From the NCBI GenBank assembly GCA_045577075.1, contig JAZNHR010000008.1, positions 1-56,959 of the forward strand: a stretch of 56,959 nucleotides of DNA. Direction: 5' to 3'. The translations under genes and the position numbers were made by a program. The notes below the pieces were generated by a model, which was not told the origin of the DNA, ran no database searches, and was given only the letters and a program-made list of their open reading frames with translations. This document shows positions 42,214 to 51,051 of the stretch, piece after piece. Position 1 is the stretch's first letter. Each line of letters starts with the position of its first letter. The DNA comes from SIG447 sp045577075. Its GTDB lineage: Bacteria > Bacillota > Clostridia > UMGS1883 > UMGS1540.

Positions 42214-43470
42214 CTATTCTTCTATACGCCGAATGGATGCGCCAACATTTTTAAGCTTTTCCACGAGGCTTTCATATCCCCTGTCAATATGCCAAACATT
42301 ACCGATTTTTGAAAAACCTTCTGCCATCAGGGCCGCCACAATCATACCTGCGCCTGCACGTAAATCCGTGGCTTTTACTTCTGCGCCAACAAGCTTTTCA
42401 ACCCCGTGAACAACGGCCTTTTCGTCCTCAATTTTAATCTGCGCACCAAAACGGCACAGCTCATCTGTATACTGGAAGCGGGAATCCCAAACACCTTCTA
42501 TTACATTGCTCGTTCCTTCGGCACGAGTTAAAAACGCAACAATCTGGGGCTGCAGATCCGTCGGGAATCCTGGGTAAGGCATTGTTTTTACATTTATTTT
42601 CCTAAAAACTCCATCGGAACGAACGCGAATTGCATCATCCATTTCTGTAATGGTAATGCCTGCTTCCTCAAGTTTTGCCGTCAAAGACTCCATGTGCTTA
42701 GGAATCAGATTTTCTACCGTTACATCGCCACCTGCAGCTGCCGCCGCAATCATATAGGTGCCGGCTTCAATCTGGTCCGGAATAATGCTGTACGTGCCGC
42801 CACAAAGCTTTTCAACGCCGAAAATACGAATCACATCCGTACCGGCCCCCTTGATTTTAGCACCCATCTGGTTTAAGAAGTTTGCAAGGTCAACCACATG
42901 CGGCTCCTTTGCTGCATTTTCAATAACAGTTGTACCGGGAATACGCGTGGCAGCCAGCATAATGTTAATAGTGGCACCAACACTCGGAAAATCCAGGTAT
43001 ACAGAATCCGCAAATAGATGCTCGGATTTTGCAATCACAACGCCCCTGTCTACGGTAACAGTAGCCCCAAGTGCTTCAAACCCTTTGATATGTAAATCAA
43101 TAGGTCTAGAACCGAAATCACAACCACCGGGCATGCTGACCTGTGCATTTCCAAACCGTCCCAAAAGTGCCCCCAAAAGATAATAGGAAGCACGCATGGA
43201 CCGTGCAAGCTCACAATCAGCATAATATGTCTTTACATCCGACGCGTCAATTTCAAGGACATCTGGTGCGGCATATGACACCTTTGCCCCCAAATACTTC
43301 AAAATATTTACGATAACTTCTACATCTTTAATCTGCGGAATATTCTCAATACGGCAAACGCCTTCCACAAGCAATACCGCCGGAATAATGGCAATAGCAG
43401 CGTTTTTCGCGCCGCTCACATGAATTTTTCCGTTTAACCGTTTTCCGCCCTCGATTAGTAGTTTTTCCAA
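42214..43470 (-). CDS. murA: UDP-N-acetylglucosamine 1-carboxyvinyltransferase
   Basis: A 418-aa EPT-fold enzyme making the first committed peptidoglycan precursor. It starts EKLLIEGGKRLNGKIHVSGAKN (seen as two parts, EKLLIEGGKRLNG and HVSGAKNAAIAI). The active-site loop PGGCDFGSRPIDLH, near residues 113-126, keeps the catalytic Cys attacked by fosfomycin. The start is a TTG with only a weak ribosome site, but it agrees with the family N-terminus. First gene of a three-gene operon. Confidence 0.95.
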   Translation of the reverse strand: MEKLLIEGGKRLNGKIHVSGAKNAAIAIIPAVLLVEGVCRIENIPQIKDVEVIVNILKYLGAKVSYAAPDVLEIDASDVKTYYADCELARSMRASYYLLGALLGRFGNAQVSMPGGCDFGSRPIDLHIKGFEALGATVTVDRGVVIAKSEHLFADSVYLDFPSVGATINIMLAATRIPGTTVIENAAKEPHVVDLANFLNQMGAKIKGAGTDVIRIFGVEKLCGGTYSIIPDQIEAGTYMIAAAAAGGDVTVENLIPKHMESLTAKLEEAGITITEMDDAIRVRSDGVFRKINVKTMPYPGFPTDLQPQIVAFLTRAEGTSNVIEGVWDSRFQYTDELCRFGAQIKIEDEKAVVHGVEKLVGAEVKATDLRAGAGMIVAALMAEGFSKIGNVWHIDRGYESLVEKLKNVGASIRRIEE

Positions 43471-43495
43471 ACCGTTACACCGTCTTTCAAAAAAG

Positions 43496-43525
43496 ATTAT
43501 AAATCTTGACAGTTTATTATATCAA
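43496..43525 (-). promoter_or_regulatory. Promoter of murA
   Basis: On the minus strand TTGATA (43520-43525) and TATAAT (43496-43501) with an 18-base spacer, about 25 bases before the TTG start. Confidence 0.65.
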
Positions 43526-43644
43526 TTCTATAGAAAAAAATCAATGCTTTTTCGATAAATTATGACATTTATTTATTTTCGCAGCGCAAGGCCGATGAAA
43601 TATTGAGTTCCGAAAAAGCCCTGGTTTTTTAGCGTATACCTGCC

Positions 43645-43682
43645 GCCGAAAAAGAAAAGGCAGACAATAAATGCCTGCCTTG
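43645..43682 (-). terminator. Terminator after ispH-S1
   Basis: On the minus strand AAGGCAG pairs with CTGCCTT (loop of about 11 bases), followed by TTCTTTTTC. It ends the ten-gene operon. Confidence 0.75.
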
Positions 43683-43695
43683 ATTAACTTTCATT

Positions 43696-45672
43696 TTATG
43701 CCTCGGCATCAGCTGCAAGAGCTTCTTCGGCTTTAGCTTCGTCTGCGGATGCATCTTCTTGGGGAGCTGCAACTTCTTCCGGTAAAAGAGCGCGGATGCT
43801 GAGCGCAACCTTCTTGGTTTCCCAATTGATGTCTGTGATCATAGCATCAACAACATCTCCAACAGAAAGGACATCTGCAGGCTTACCGATACGCTTGTTC
43901 GCAATTTGGGAAATATGAATCAGGCCGTCAATACCCGGAATAATTTCTGCGAATGCACCAAACGGCACAAGACGAACAATCTTTACTTTCACGACGTCAT
44001 CAACATGCAGTTTTTCTTTTGCAATTTCCCAGGGATTATCCTCGAGTTTCTTATAGCCGAGAGAAATTTTGCCTGTTTCGCGGTTTGCATCAAGAATGGT
44101 AACATCAATTTCATCACCAACTGCTACAACCTCTGCCGGGCTCTTGATATGATTCCAAGAAAGCTCGGAAATGTGAACAAGACCGTCAATGCCGCCGATG
44201 TCAACAAATGCGCCGAAGCTTGTCAGCGTTTTGACAACACCTTTGAATTCCTTCTGGCCTGCATCAATCTTTTCCCAGAAAGCAACCATGGATTTTTCTT
44301 TCTGCTCTACCAGGATTGCCTTTACAGAACCAACAATTTTACGACGTGCCTTGTTTATATCAATGATTCTGATCGGTACTTCGCGACCAACCAAAACACT
44401 AAGGTCACTTAAGTATCTGTCATTTGCCTGTGATGCCGGTACAAAAATTCTTACACCATTAGATACCGCAATTACGCCGCCATTTACAACCTCTGTAATT
44501 TTGCCCTGCAGGTCGACGCCGTTTTCATACGCTTCATTTACAACCTTCCAACCTTTAATAGAAGCCAGTTTCTTAATAGAAAGACCGACGGTTCCTTCTA
44601 TATCGCTTACACGATAAACATAAACTTCTACCTCGTCTCCTACCTTGACAACATCTTCAGGTTTAGCGTCAGGTGTTGCGGCAAGCTCGCTGGCATCGAT
44701 AACGCCGTCGGATTTATAGCCGAGGTCAACGTATACTTCCGTTGGGGTAATGCCGATTACGGTACCCTTCACGATATCGCCCGTTGACAACGTTACCAGC
44801 GATTTTTTCAGTTCCTCCTCAAAGCTGACGTCCTTTTGAATGTTCTCTTCCATTGTGTACAAAACCTCCTTAATTATCCAGTCCGGCGCAGAAGCCCCGG
44901 CTGTCACTCCAATATTACCACAAAGTGCAGGATTTATGTTTTTAAAATCTTCGGCGTCCTCCGTGTGATACACGGCGGGACAATGGGCTTTACATATTTC
45001 CCGAAGCTTAGCTGTGTTCGAACTTTTCTTGTCGCCAATTACAATCATAACGTCCGATTCTGCAGCTAATTTTGCCGCTTCACCTTGCCGTTCATTGGTA
45101 GCACTACATATTGTATCAAAAAAACAGGTGTCTTTGCAAGTGTTTTTGATAAGATTTAAAAGTTTTTTCCATTTTTCTCTTTCAAAGGTCGTTTGTGCAA
45201 CGACACAAATGTGGTCGGAAGGCTTGATTTTACTGGAAATTTCGTCTTCATTAGACAAAACAATTGCCTGTCCAGCACACCGTCCGTTTATGCCTAAAAC
45301 TTCAGGATGTTTTGCATCTCCAATAATGACAATCCTGTATCCGTTTTTCGCCTGCTCTTCCACAATGGTGTGAATTCGTTTAACAAACGGACATGTCGCA
45401 TCTATCACATTGACCCTTCGCTCATAAAGACGCCTTTCCGTTTCCAACGGCACGCCGTGGCTTCGGATGATAACAGTGTCCCCTTCTCCGGCCTCCTCCG
45501 ACGATGTAATGACTGAAATTCCCAGACCAGAAAGTCTGTCCACCTCGCCCTGGTTATGAATCAGCGGCCCCAAGGTATAAACGGATTTGTTTTCTTTTGC
45601 GGCATCTTCCGCAATTTTAACAGCACGCCCTACGCCAAAGCAAAATCCGGCTGTTTTTGCCACTTTAATCAT
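43696..45672 (-). CDS. ispH: IspH/LytB reductase fused to ribosomal protein S1 domains
   Basis: A 658-aa fusion. Residues 1-280 are 4-hydroxy-3-methylbut-2-enyl diphosphate reductase: AGFCFGVGRAV near 7-17, IRSHGVPLE near 72, VIDATCPFVKRIH near 90 and FFDTICSATNERQ near 187 give the three Cys ligands of the [4Fe-4S] cluster. From about 300 are four S1 RNA-binding repeats (for example EFKGVVKTLTSFGAFVDIGG), ending in an acidic Ala/Glu tail. Such fusions are known in Clostridia and Negativicutes. The start is the ATG with GGAG seven bases upstream. Confidence 0.94.
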   Translation of the reverse strand: MIKVAKTAGFCFGVGRAVKIAEDAAKENKSVYTLGPLIHNQGEVDRLSGLGISVITSSEEAGEGDTVIIRSHGVPLETERRLYERRVNVIDATCPFVKRIHTIVEEQAKNGYRIVIIGDAKHPEVLGINGRCAGQAIVLSNEDEISSKIKPSDHICVVAQTTFEREKWKKLLNLIKNTCKDTCFFDTICSATNERQGEAAKLAAESDVMIVIGDKKSSNTAKLREICKAHCPAVYHTEDAEDFKNINPALCGNIGVTAGASAPDWIIKEVLYTMEENIQKDVSFEEELKKSLVTLSTGDIVKGTVIGITPTEVYVDLGYKSDGVIDASELAATPDAKPEDVVKVGDEVEVYVYRVSDIEGTVGLSIKKLASIKGWKVVNEAYENGVDLQGKITEVVNGGVIAVSNGVRIFVPASQANDRYLSDLSVLVGREVPIRIIDINKARRKIVGSVKAILVEQKEKSMVAFWEKIDAGQKEFKGVVKTLTSFGAFVDIGGIDGLVHISELSWNHIKSPAEVVAVGDEIDVTILDANRETGKISLGYKKLEDNPWEIAKEKLHVDDVVKVKIVRLVPFGAFAEIIPGIDGLIHISQIANKRIGKPADVLSVGDVVDAMITDINWETKKVALSIRALLPEEVAAPQEDASADEAKAEEALAADAEA

Positions 45673-46261
45673 GCATATGCTCCGTTCCTGCAAAAGAATA
45701 GATTTCGTCCATAATGTTCCAAATCATGGTATTATAATCTTCTTCTGTATATTTATGCCCTTTGTAAACCGAGGTGTCAATCGGCTCACCTGCTGTAATT
45801 TCCATTCTTCTAAACCATTTAAAATTCCCTTTTATACCAACGGGAATTACGGGCACACCTGCCATAATAGCAATACGAAGCGCACCAGGTTTAGGATGAG
45901 GCTTCTTCCCCTTGCGAATGCGTTCTCCCTCCGGAAAAATCACCATAAGTTCTTCGTTTTTTAAAAGTGACACCGCCGTCTTTACTACAGCAAAATCACC
46001 GCCACCCCGTTTCACAGGGTAGCAATGCAAATGCTTTATAAGAAAGCCTAACGGTTTAATATCAAAAAGCTCTTGCTTGCCGATAAATGCAAGAGGACGC
46101 TTTATGCTCGCTGCAAGTAAAACCACGTCCCAGAAAGACCTGTGGTTCGCGCATATAACCGCACCACCCGTTTTCGGAATATTCTCAATATTTTTAATGC
46201 GGAGAAAAAAAATCGCCTTTGCAAGTAGCCATGCAAGCTTTCGAACAAATTTATAAAACAT
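45665..46261 (-). CDS. plsC: 1-acyl-sn-glycerol-3-phosphate acyltransferase
   Basis: A 198-aa membrane-associated acyltransferase adding the second acyl chain to make phosphatidic acid, the substrate of CdsA (encoded elsewhere in the window). The NHRSFWDVVLLAA (HX4D) motif is near residues 37-49 and FPEGERIRKGK near 110-120. An N-terminal hydrophobic segment anchors it. It overlaps the start of ispH-S1 by 8 bases and follows cmk; the cmk-plsC-ispH/S1 order is common in Clostridia. Confidence 0.93.
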   Translation of the reverse strand: MFYKFVRKLAWLLAKAIFFLRIKNIENIPKTGGAVICANHRSFWDVVLLAASIKRPLAFIGKQELFDIKPLGFLIKHLHCYPVKRGGGDFAVVKTAVSLLKNEELMVIFPEGERIRKGKKPHPKPGALRIAIMAGVPVIPVGIKGNFKWFRRMEITAGEPIDTSVYKGHKYTEEDYNTMIWNIMDEIYSFAGTEHMHD

Positions 46262-46262
46262 G

Positions 46263-46922
46263 TCATTCCCCTTTGATTATGCGAATTACGCGTTCGATAG
46301 ATTCATCAGGCGTATTATCCGTCGTGTCCACCAAAACAGCATCTTCCGCCTGCCGAAGCGGCGCAAAAGCTCTTCCGGCATCATTTTTATCCCGGTATTG
46401 CATATCTGCTAGAACTTCCTCCAGATTACATACCACACCTTTTTCGCAAAGCTCTTTATAGCGACGTTCTGCCCTGGCACGAACATCGGCAGTAAGAAAA
46501 ATCTTCACTTCTGCATCCGGCAATACGTACGTACCGATATCCCTGCCGTCCATGATAACATCCGTTTTCTCGCTGAGACTGCGCTGGAGCTCCACCAGCT
46601 TTAACCGTACCGCAGGAATAACCGCCACATTAGAGGCCGCCACTGAAATTTCGGGCAGACGAATGTCTTCCGAAACATCCTCGCCACAAAGGAAAACGCG
46701 TTGAAGGCCGTCAACATGACGAATGCTGACCTCAATTGCCGACAAAAGATTCACAACGCCTTCCACATCGTTTTTCGTATCAATCCCGTGTCTGACTGCA
46801 TATAACGCAACAGCACGATACATAGCACCCGTATCTATATACACAATTCCAAGTTTTTCGGCAACAGCACGTGCAATGGTGCTTTTCCCTGCACCTGCAG
46901 GCCCATCAATTGCTACTTTCAT
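46263..46922 (-). CDS. cmk: Cytidylate kinase
   Basis: A 219-aa (d)CMP kinase. The P-loop is AIDGPAGAGKSTIARAVA, followed by YIDTGAMYRAVALYA near 29. MDGRDIGTYVLPDAEVKIFL near 125-145 binds the substrate, and the lid has RAERRYKEL. The start is the ATG at 46922; upstream AGAGGA is at hand. A TTG three codons earlier is a less likely start. Confidence 0.95.
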   Translation of the reverse strand: MKVAIDGPAGAGKSTIARAVAEKLGIVYIDTGAMYRAVALYAVRHGIDTKNDVEGVVNLLSAIEVSIRHVDGLQRVFLCGEDVSEDIRLPEISVAASNVAVIPAVRLKLVELQRSLSEKTDVIMDGRDIGTYVLPDAEVKIFLTADVRARAERRYKELCEKGVVCNLEEVLADMQYRDKNDAGRAFAPLRQAEDAVLVDTTDNTPDESIERVIRIIKGE

Positions 46923-46927
46923 TCCTC

Positions 46928-47524
46928 TCAACCCTTCCTTAAAAATAACTGCAGCACAATATTATTTTCATACATACCCCGGACTAAAACAGAATTTTGC
47001 ATCTGGTCGCTTATAAAAGCGGATTCGGAACACATCGCAAAACCGCCAAGTACGCCAATTACTAAGTAGGACACAACCGCTGTGAACAAGAAAGATAAAA
47101 CCATACCCAGAATACGATTTACAGGGCGCACCAGAGGTAAATGGAACAAAAACTTATCCAGCAACTCAATTAGAATGCGAAGTAAAACGGAAAATACAGC
47201 AAAGGTGATGCCGGTTAAAAGCGTGTCTAAAATCCCCTGTGCTGCAAGGTCTATAGCCATGTCGGCTTCCTGCAGAAATGGCTCTACCAGGGAGGTTTTC
47301 CCTGCCGCAACCGCATTTTCTACAAATGCCGTCAGTTTCTCAATTGCAGTGTTATATATAGAAAAACCGGAAAGCCATGTTCGCAGCGTCTCGCCGAAAA
47401 GTGATGTGCAGACGGCCGCAAGCCCCAAGGAAAGAAAGCGCGCCACCGTGCGAAACAGTCCACTTTTTCGCCCCGATAGAACCGCAATGATAAATATAAC
47501 AATCAAACAAACATCTAATACCAT
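46928..47524 (-). CDS. CvpA-family membrane protein
   Basis: A 198-aa membrane protein with four hydrophobic segments, starting VLDVCLIVIFIIAVLSGRKSG, then FRTVARFLSLGLA. The conserved GxxxG-like segment and the LIELLDKFLFHLPLVRPVNRILG stretch (in part LPLVRPVNRILG) fit CvpA, a small channel-like protein named for colicin V production. The start is the ATG with GAGGGGG upstream. In Firmicutes it often lies beside DUF5711 and envelope genes, as here. Confidence 0.82.
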   Translation of the reverse strand: MVLDVCLIVIFIIAVLSGRKSGLFRTVARFLSLGLAAVCTSLFGETLRTWLSGFSIYNTAIEKLTAFVENAVAAGKTSLVEPFLQEADMAIDLAAQGILDTLLTGITFAVFSVLLRILIELLDKFLFHLPLVRPVNRILGMVLSFLFTAVVSYLVIGVLGGFAMCSESAFISDQMQNSVLVRGMYENNIVLQLFLRKG

Positions 47525-47538
47525 GTTTTTCCCCCTCT

Positions 47539-48639
47539 TTACAAAATATACATGCTTGCCTGTGTGCCCGATAGTAAGAAAAATCGATTTCGACTGCCAC
47601 ATAAAAACGCGCGGGACGCCACAGCATCTAAAAGCCGTTTCGAAACAATCCTTCCATTTTGACCAATAACATATAGCTCTGTTTGTGCTGTCACGACTGC
47701 ATATTTGCCAAAAGTATCGAGGGATGTAACTGCGCCGCCAATCGGGCTTGCACCCTTCAAATTCCCGTGGGTATCATAAAACTCCACACTGCTTCCGCCA
47801 CCGGTTGTACCTCTAAAGGCAAGTGCAAGTGTGCCGCCGGGATACATACTGTATTTTTGCAGTTCACGACCGCCAAAGTCCAGCTTAAACTTTTGTGCAC
47901 CATCCGATTTAAAGCAATACAAGGCTTCGTCCCCCACCGCCACAAGTTCACCGCGGTTATATAAAAGGTTGGAAACCAGGTTTTCATCCCCTACATCCAA
48001 AACATGGGGTACGGTATCCCTTACGTCAAACTGCATGACTGTGGAAAGTTTACTTAAATCCTTCATATTTACCGCCGCAACCGCAAGATTTTTGCTATCC
48101 TCCGAAAGAACTGCCGACAAAATATTTTGTTCTGCTGAATGCCATGCAAAAAGCTCTTTTCCTTTGGCATTATACACCTTTACAAGGGCTTTAAACCCCC
48201 GCTCTTTCATAACAATAACGAATGCACCCTTGCTGTTTACGGACGCCGTTATCACTTCGCCCGTCGTTTGCAGCTCATGCTTTACTTTCCCGCCGGCTAT
48301 AAGCAATACTTTTGTACCGCCCCGTTCGGCCGCTAAAACATATCTACCGCTACAGGAAAGAATGGGGTCCGTAACTGAAAAAGGAATTTTCCAGGCTTGA
48401 CGTCCTGCATTGGAAATGCCCACAATATTATCCTTTCCAAAGAGGGCCACGCCACCATTAAACTTTTGAGACACATATGTAAAGGATGTATCCATCTGTA
48501 CACTATCGCCATAGGCACCGTTTTTAAAAAGCCCCAGTATTGACGGTCTGCCGCCTAGAAAATACCAAACGGACAAAATAACAAGTAAAAATGCCAGTAC
48601 ACCAAAATAAAGTGGCTTTTTGATTCTAGTATAATCCAT
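47539..48639 (-). CDS. DUF5711-like protein, membrane-anchored beta-propeller
   Basis: A 366-aa protein with one N-terminal membrane helix (residues 11-29) and then about seven WD/PQQ-like repeat units (for example GGVALFGKDNIVGISNAGRQ, PILSCSGRYVLAAERGG, SVNSKGAFVIVMKERG, SEDSKNLAVAAVNM). This fits the clostridial DUF5711 family of extracellular propellers. The start ATG has GAGGAG seven bases upstream and overlaps the end of truA. Function is not known; the CvpA-DUF5711 pairing suggests an envelope role. Confidence 0.78.
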   Translation of the reverse strand: MDYTRIKKPLYFGVLAFLLVILSVWYFLGGRPSILGLFKNGAYGDSVQMDTSFTYVSQKFNGGVALFGKDNIVGISNAGRQAWKIPFSVTDPILSCSGRYVLAAERGGTKVLLIAGGKVKHELQTTGEVITASVNSKGAFVIVMKERGFKALVKVYNAKGKELFAWHSAEQNILSAVLSEDSKNLAVAAVNMKDLSKLSTVMQFDVRDTVPHVLDVGDENLVSNLLYNRGELVAVGDEALYCFKSDGAQKFKLDFGGRELQKYSMYPGGTLALAFRGTTGGGSSVEFYDTHGNLKGASPIGGAVTSLDTFGKYAVVTAQTELYVIGQNGRIVSKRLLDAVASRAFLCGSRNRFFLLSGTQASMYIL

Positions 48640-49399
48640 CACGCTTCTCCTCAAACGTAAAATTGGGATACACCGTAGAAAGTAACATAAGACCCTGGGG
48701 TGGTGCCGTCATACCGGCACGTCTACGGTCCTTCGACGCAAGAATTGCAGGAATATCACTTGCCTCCAGTTTGCCGTTCCCCACATACACAAGCGTTCCT
48801 GTAATAATACGCACCATGTTATACAAAAATCCATTTGCACTAACTCGAATTTTAATAGCACCGTCTTCTTCCAGAATTTGAAGTGCCGTTATGCATCTTA
48901 TGCTGGTTTTTGCCGTGCCGCCGGCTGCCATAAATGCGGCAAAATCATGCTCACCCAGAAAATGCTCTGCCGCCTTTTGCATACGGCCAACACAAAGCGG
49001 TATAGGATAAAACCACGCATAATCTCGCAGAAAAACATTGTTATAGCGTTTGTTTATAATGGTATATTCATACGTTTTCTCCATAGCAGAAAAAATCGGA
49101 TGAAAGCCTTCCGGCGCAATTTTCGATTCCATAATGCGAATGTCGTCAGGAAGGGCACTATTAAGTGCTTTGGGAAGCTGTTCCATTGGGATTTCAGATT
49201 CCGTACCAAACATAGCAACATAACTTTTTGCGTGCACACCCGCATCTGTGCGGCTACAGCCTATAAGCGGCGTCTGTTCCCCAGTAATTGTAAAAATCGC
49301 ATCTTCAATTTTTTCTTGAATGGTTACGCCGTTTTTTTGCCGTTGAAAGCCGTGATATGCCTTCCCGTCATACATTAGGCGCAGTACGATATTTTTCAT
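48626..49399 (-). CDS. truA: tRNA pseudouridine synthase A
   Basis: A 257-aa TruA, which makes pseudouridine at positions 38-40 of tRNA. LRLMYDGKAYHGFQRQ near 6-21, the catalytic Asp in GCSRTDAGVHAKSYVAMF near 50, and SANGFLYNMVRIITGTLVYVG near 197 (in part NGFLYNMVRIITGT). The start ATG overlaps the ecfT stop by 4 bases. The ecfA1-ecfA2-ecfT-truA order is typical of Firmicutes. Confidence 0.95.
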   Translation of the reverse strand: MKNIVLRLMYDGKAYHGFQRQKNGVTIQEKIEDAIFTITGEQTPLIGCSRTDAGVHAKSYVAMFGTESEIPMEQLPKALNSALPDDIRIMESKIAPEGFHPIFSAMEKTYEYTIINKRYNNVFLRDYAWFYPIPLCVGRMQKAAEHFLGEHDFAAFMAAGGTAKTSIRCITALQILEEDGAIKIRVSANGFLYNMVRIITGTLVYVGNGKLEASDIPAILASKDRRRAGMTAPPQGLMLLSTVYPNFTFEEKRDGLY

Positions 49400-50199
49400 A
49401 AAAACACCCTTGTGATGATTACTCCTATGCAAAGCATGGCCGCAACGGGAATCGATTTATAATCTGTGGACGAAAACGAAAGCGAATGCAGTCTTGTCCG
49501 CCCCTTGCCCCCATGATAGCAACGGCACTCCATTGCCATCGCAAGCTCATCTGCCCGACGAAATGCGCTGATAAAAAGCGGAATTAAAAGTGGAATCATG
49601 GCTTTGGCGCGACGCAGAATATTTCCACTTTCAAAATCGGCACCTCGAGCCGTTTGCGCCTTCATAATTTTATCCGTTTCCTCTAAAATTGTCGGAATAA
49701 AACGAATGGCAATGCTCATCATCATGGCAATTTCATGTGCCGGTAGACCAAGTTTTGTAAAAGGCGTGAGCAAATGCTCAATACCGTCGGTTAGTACAAT
49801 GGGCGACGTGGTGAATGTAAGCATAGAAGAGCCGAGGACCAAAAACACAAGACGAAGTGCCATAATGCCGGCAGAATAAACGCCTTCTGCAGTTGCCGTC
49901 AAAATCCAAAACCGAAACAGTACCGTTTCACCGCCGCTTAAGAAAACATTTAAAACCGCTGTAAAAATCAGCAAATATAAAATCGGACGAAGACCGGCAA
50001 AAATCAAACGCGGTCGAATGGCCGAAATGCCAATGACAAACGCCATAAATATGCCGTAAAGTAAAAACCCCCAAAAGTTATTGATAAAAAACAAAAGGAC
50101 AATATAAAATAGCGTCCATAAAATTTTCGCACGAGGGTCCATGCGATGCAATGGGGAATTTCCTGGGAAAAATTGCCCCAGTGTTATATCTCTGAGCAT
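49396..50199 (-). CDS. ecfT: Energy-coupling factor transporter transmembrane protein EcfT
   Basis: A 267-aa T component with about five membrane helices. LGQFFPGNSPLHRMDPRAKI near 7-26 is the family start. The coupling helices carry the TARGADF motif near 173 and AMECRCYHGG near 225, the latter a Cys variant of the usual Ala-Arg-Gly. It joins EcfA1/A2 to substrate-binding S components encoded elsewhere. It overlaps ecfA2 by 16 bases; the ATG has GGAGGG upstream. Confidence 0.93.
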   Translation of the reverse strand: MLRDITLGQFFPGNSPLHRMDPRAKILWTLFYIVLLFFINNFWGFLLYGIFMAFVIGISAIRPRLIFAGLRPILYLLIFTAVLNVFLSGGETVLFRFWILTATAEGVYSAGIMALRLVFLVLGSSMLTFTTSPIVLTDGIEHLLTPFTKLGLPAHEIAMMMSIAIRFIPTILEETDKIMKAQTARGADFESGNILRRAKAMIPLLIPLFISAFRRADELAMAMECRCYHGGKGRTRLHSLSFSSTDYKSIPVAAMLCIGVIITRVFL

Positions 50200-51047
50200 T
50201 TTTTGTCCCTCCAAATCCCCAAAAGTGCTTCTTTTGCTGCATCTATTGTATAGATTTCTTCGCTTATAGTAACACCGCGCGCACGAAGCCCCAGGATTAC
50301 CCGGGTAATTTCCGGAATGTCCAGTCCCATTTCCCGCAATTTTTCGCCATGAGAAAATATTTCCCTACAGCTACCGTCCATCGCAAGTCGGCCGCTATCC
50401 ATCACGAGAATACGCTCTGCATATTTCGCCATGTCCTCCATACTGTGGGAAACCAATAAAACGGTAATTTTTTCCCGTTTGTGAAGCGCAGCAATACCGT
50501 TTAATATTTCATCCCGTCCCGCAGGGTCAAGCCCCGCGGTGGGCTCATCTAAAATTAAAATTTTCGGTGACAGCGCCAAAACACCGGCGATGGCAACACG
50601 GCGTTTTTGCCCACCAGAAAGCTCAAAGGGCGATTTTTGAAACAGACCTTCATTGATGCCTGTATCACAAAGTGCAGAAATCGCTTTTTCTTTTGCTTCT
50701 TCCTCGGAAAAGCCAAGATTCTTGGGGCCGAACATCACATCCTCCAGTACCGTTTCTCCGAAAAGTTGGTATTCCGGGTACTGAAATACCAGCCCCACTT
50801 TGCCTTTAAGGCTCGACAAACGGATTTTCTTGTCTGCAATATCCATTCCGTCTATCAGAATTTTACCCGAGGACGGCATAACCAGCCCTGCAAGCATTTG
50901 CATGAGCGTCGTTTTCCCCGAGCCGGTATGCCCAATCACGCCGCAAAACGTCCCGTCTTCAATTGTAAAATTTACGTCCTTTACAGCGTTTTTTTCAAAA
51001 ACACCGCCGGGTGTATACGTATAGGACACATGCTCTGCCAAAATCAA
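50184..51047 (-). CDS. ecfA2: ECF transporter ATP-binding protein EcfA2
   Basis: A 287-aa ABC ATPase. Walker A GHTGSGKTTLMQ near 38, signature ELSGGQKRRVAIAG near 142, Walker B ILILDEPTAGLD near 164, switch His in VSHSMEDM. The C-terminal ~50 residues fit the ECF type. The start is TTG with AAAGGA eight bases upstream. It follows ecfA1 after 4 bases. Confidence 0.92.
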   Translation of the reverse strand: MILAEHVSYTYTPGGVFEKNAVKDVNFTIEDGTFCGVIGHTGSGKTTLMQMLAGLVMPSSGKILIDGMDIADKKIRLSSLKGKVGLVFQYPEYQLFGETVLEDVMFGPKNLGFSEEEAKEKAISALCDTGINEGLFQKSPFELSGGQKRRVAIAGVLALSPKILILDEPTAGLDPAGRDEILNGIAALHKREKITVLLVSHSMEDMAKYAERILVMDSGRLAMDGSCREIFSHGEKLREMGLDIPEITRVILGLRARGVTISEEIYTIDAAKEALLGIWRDKKCSEI

Positions 51048-51051
51048 TAGT

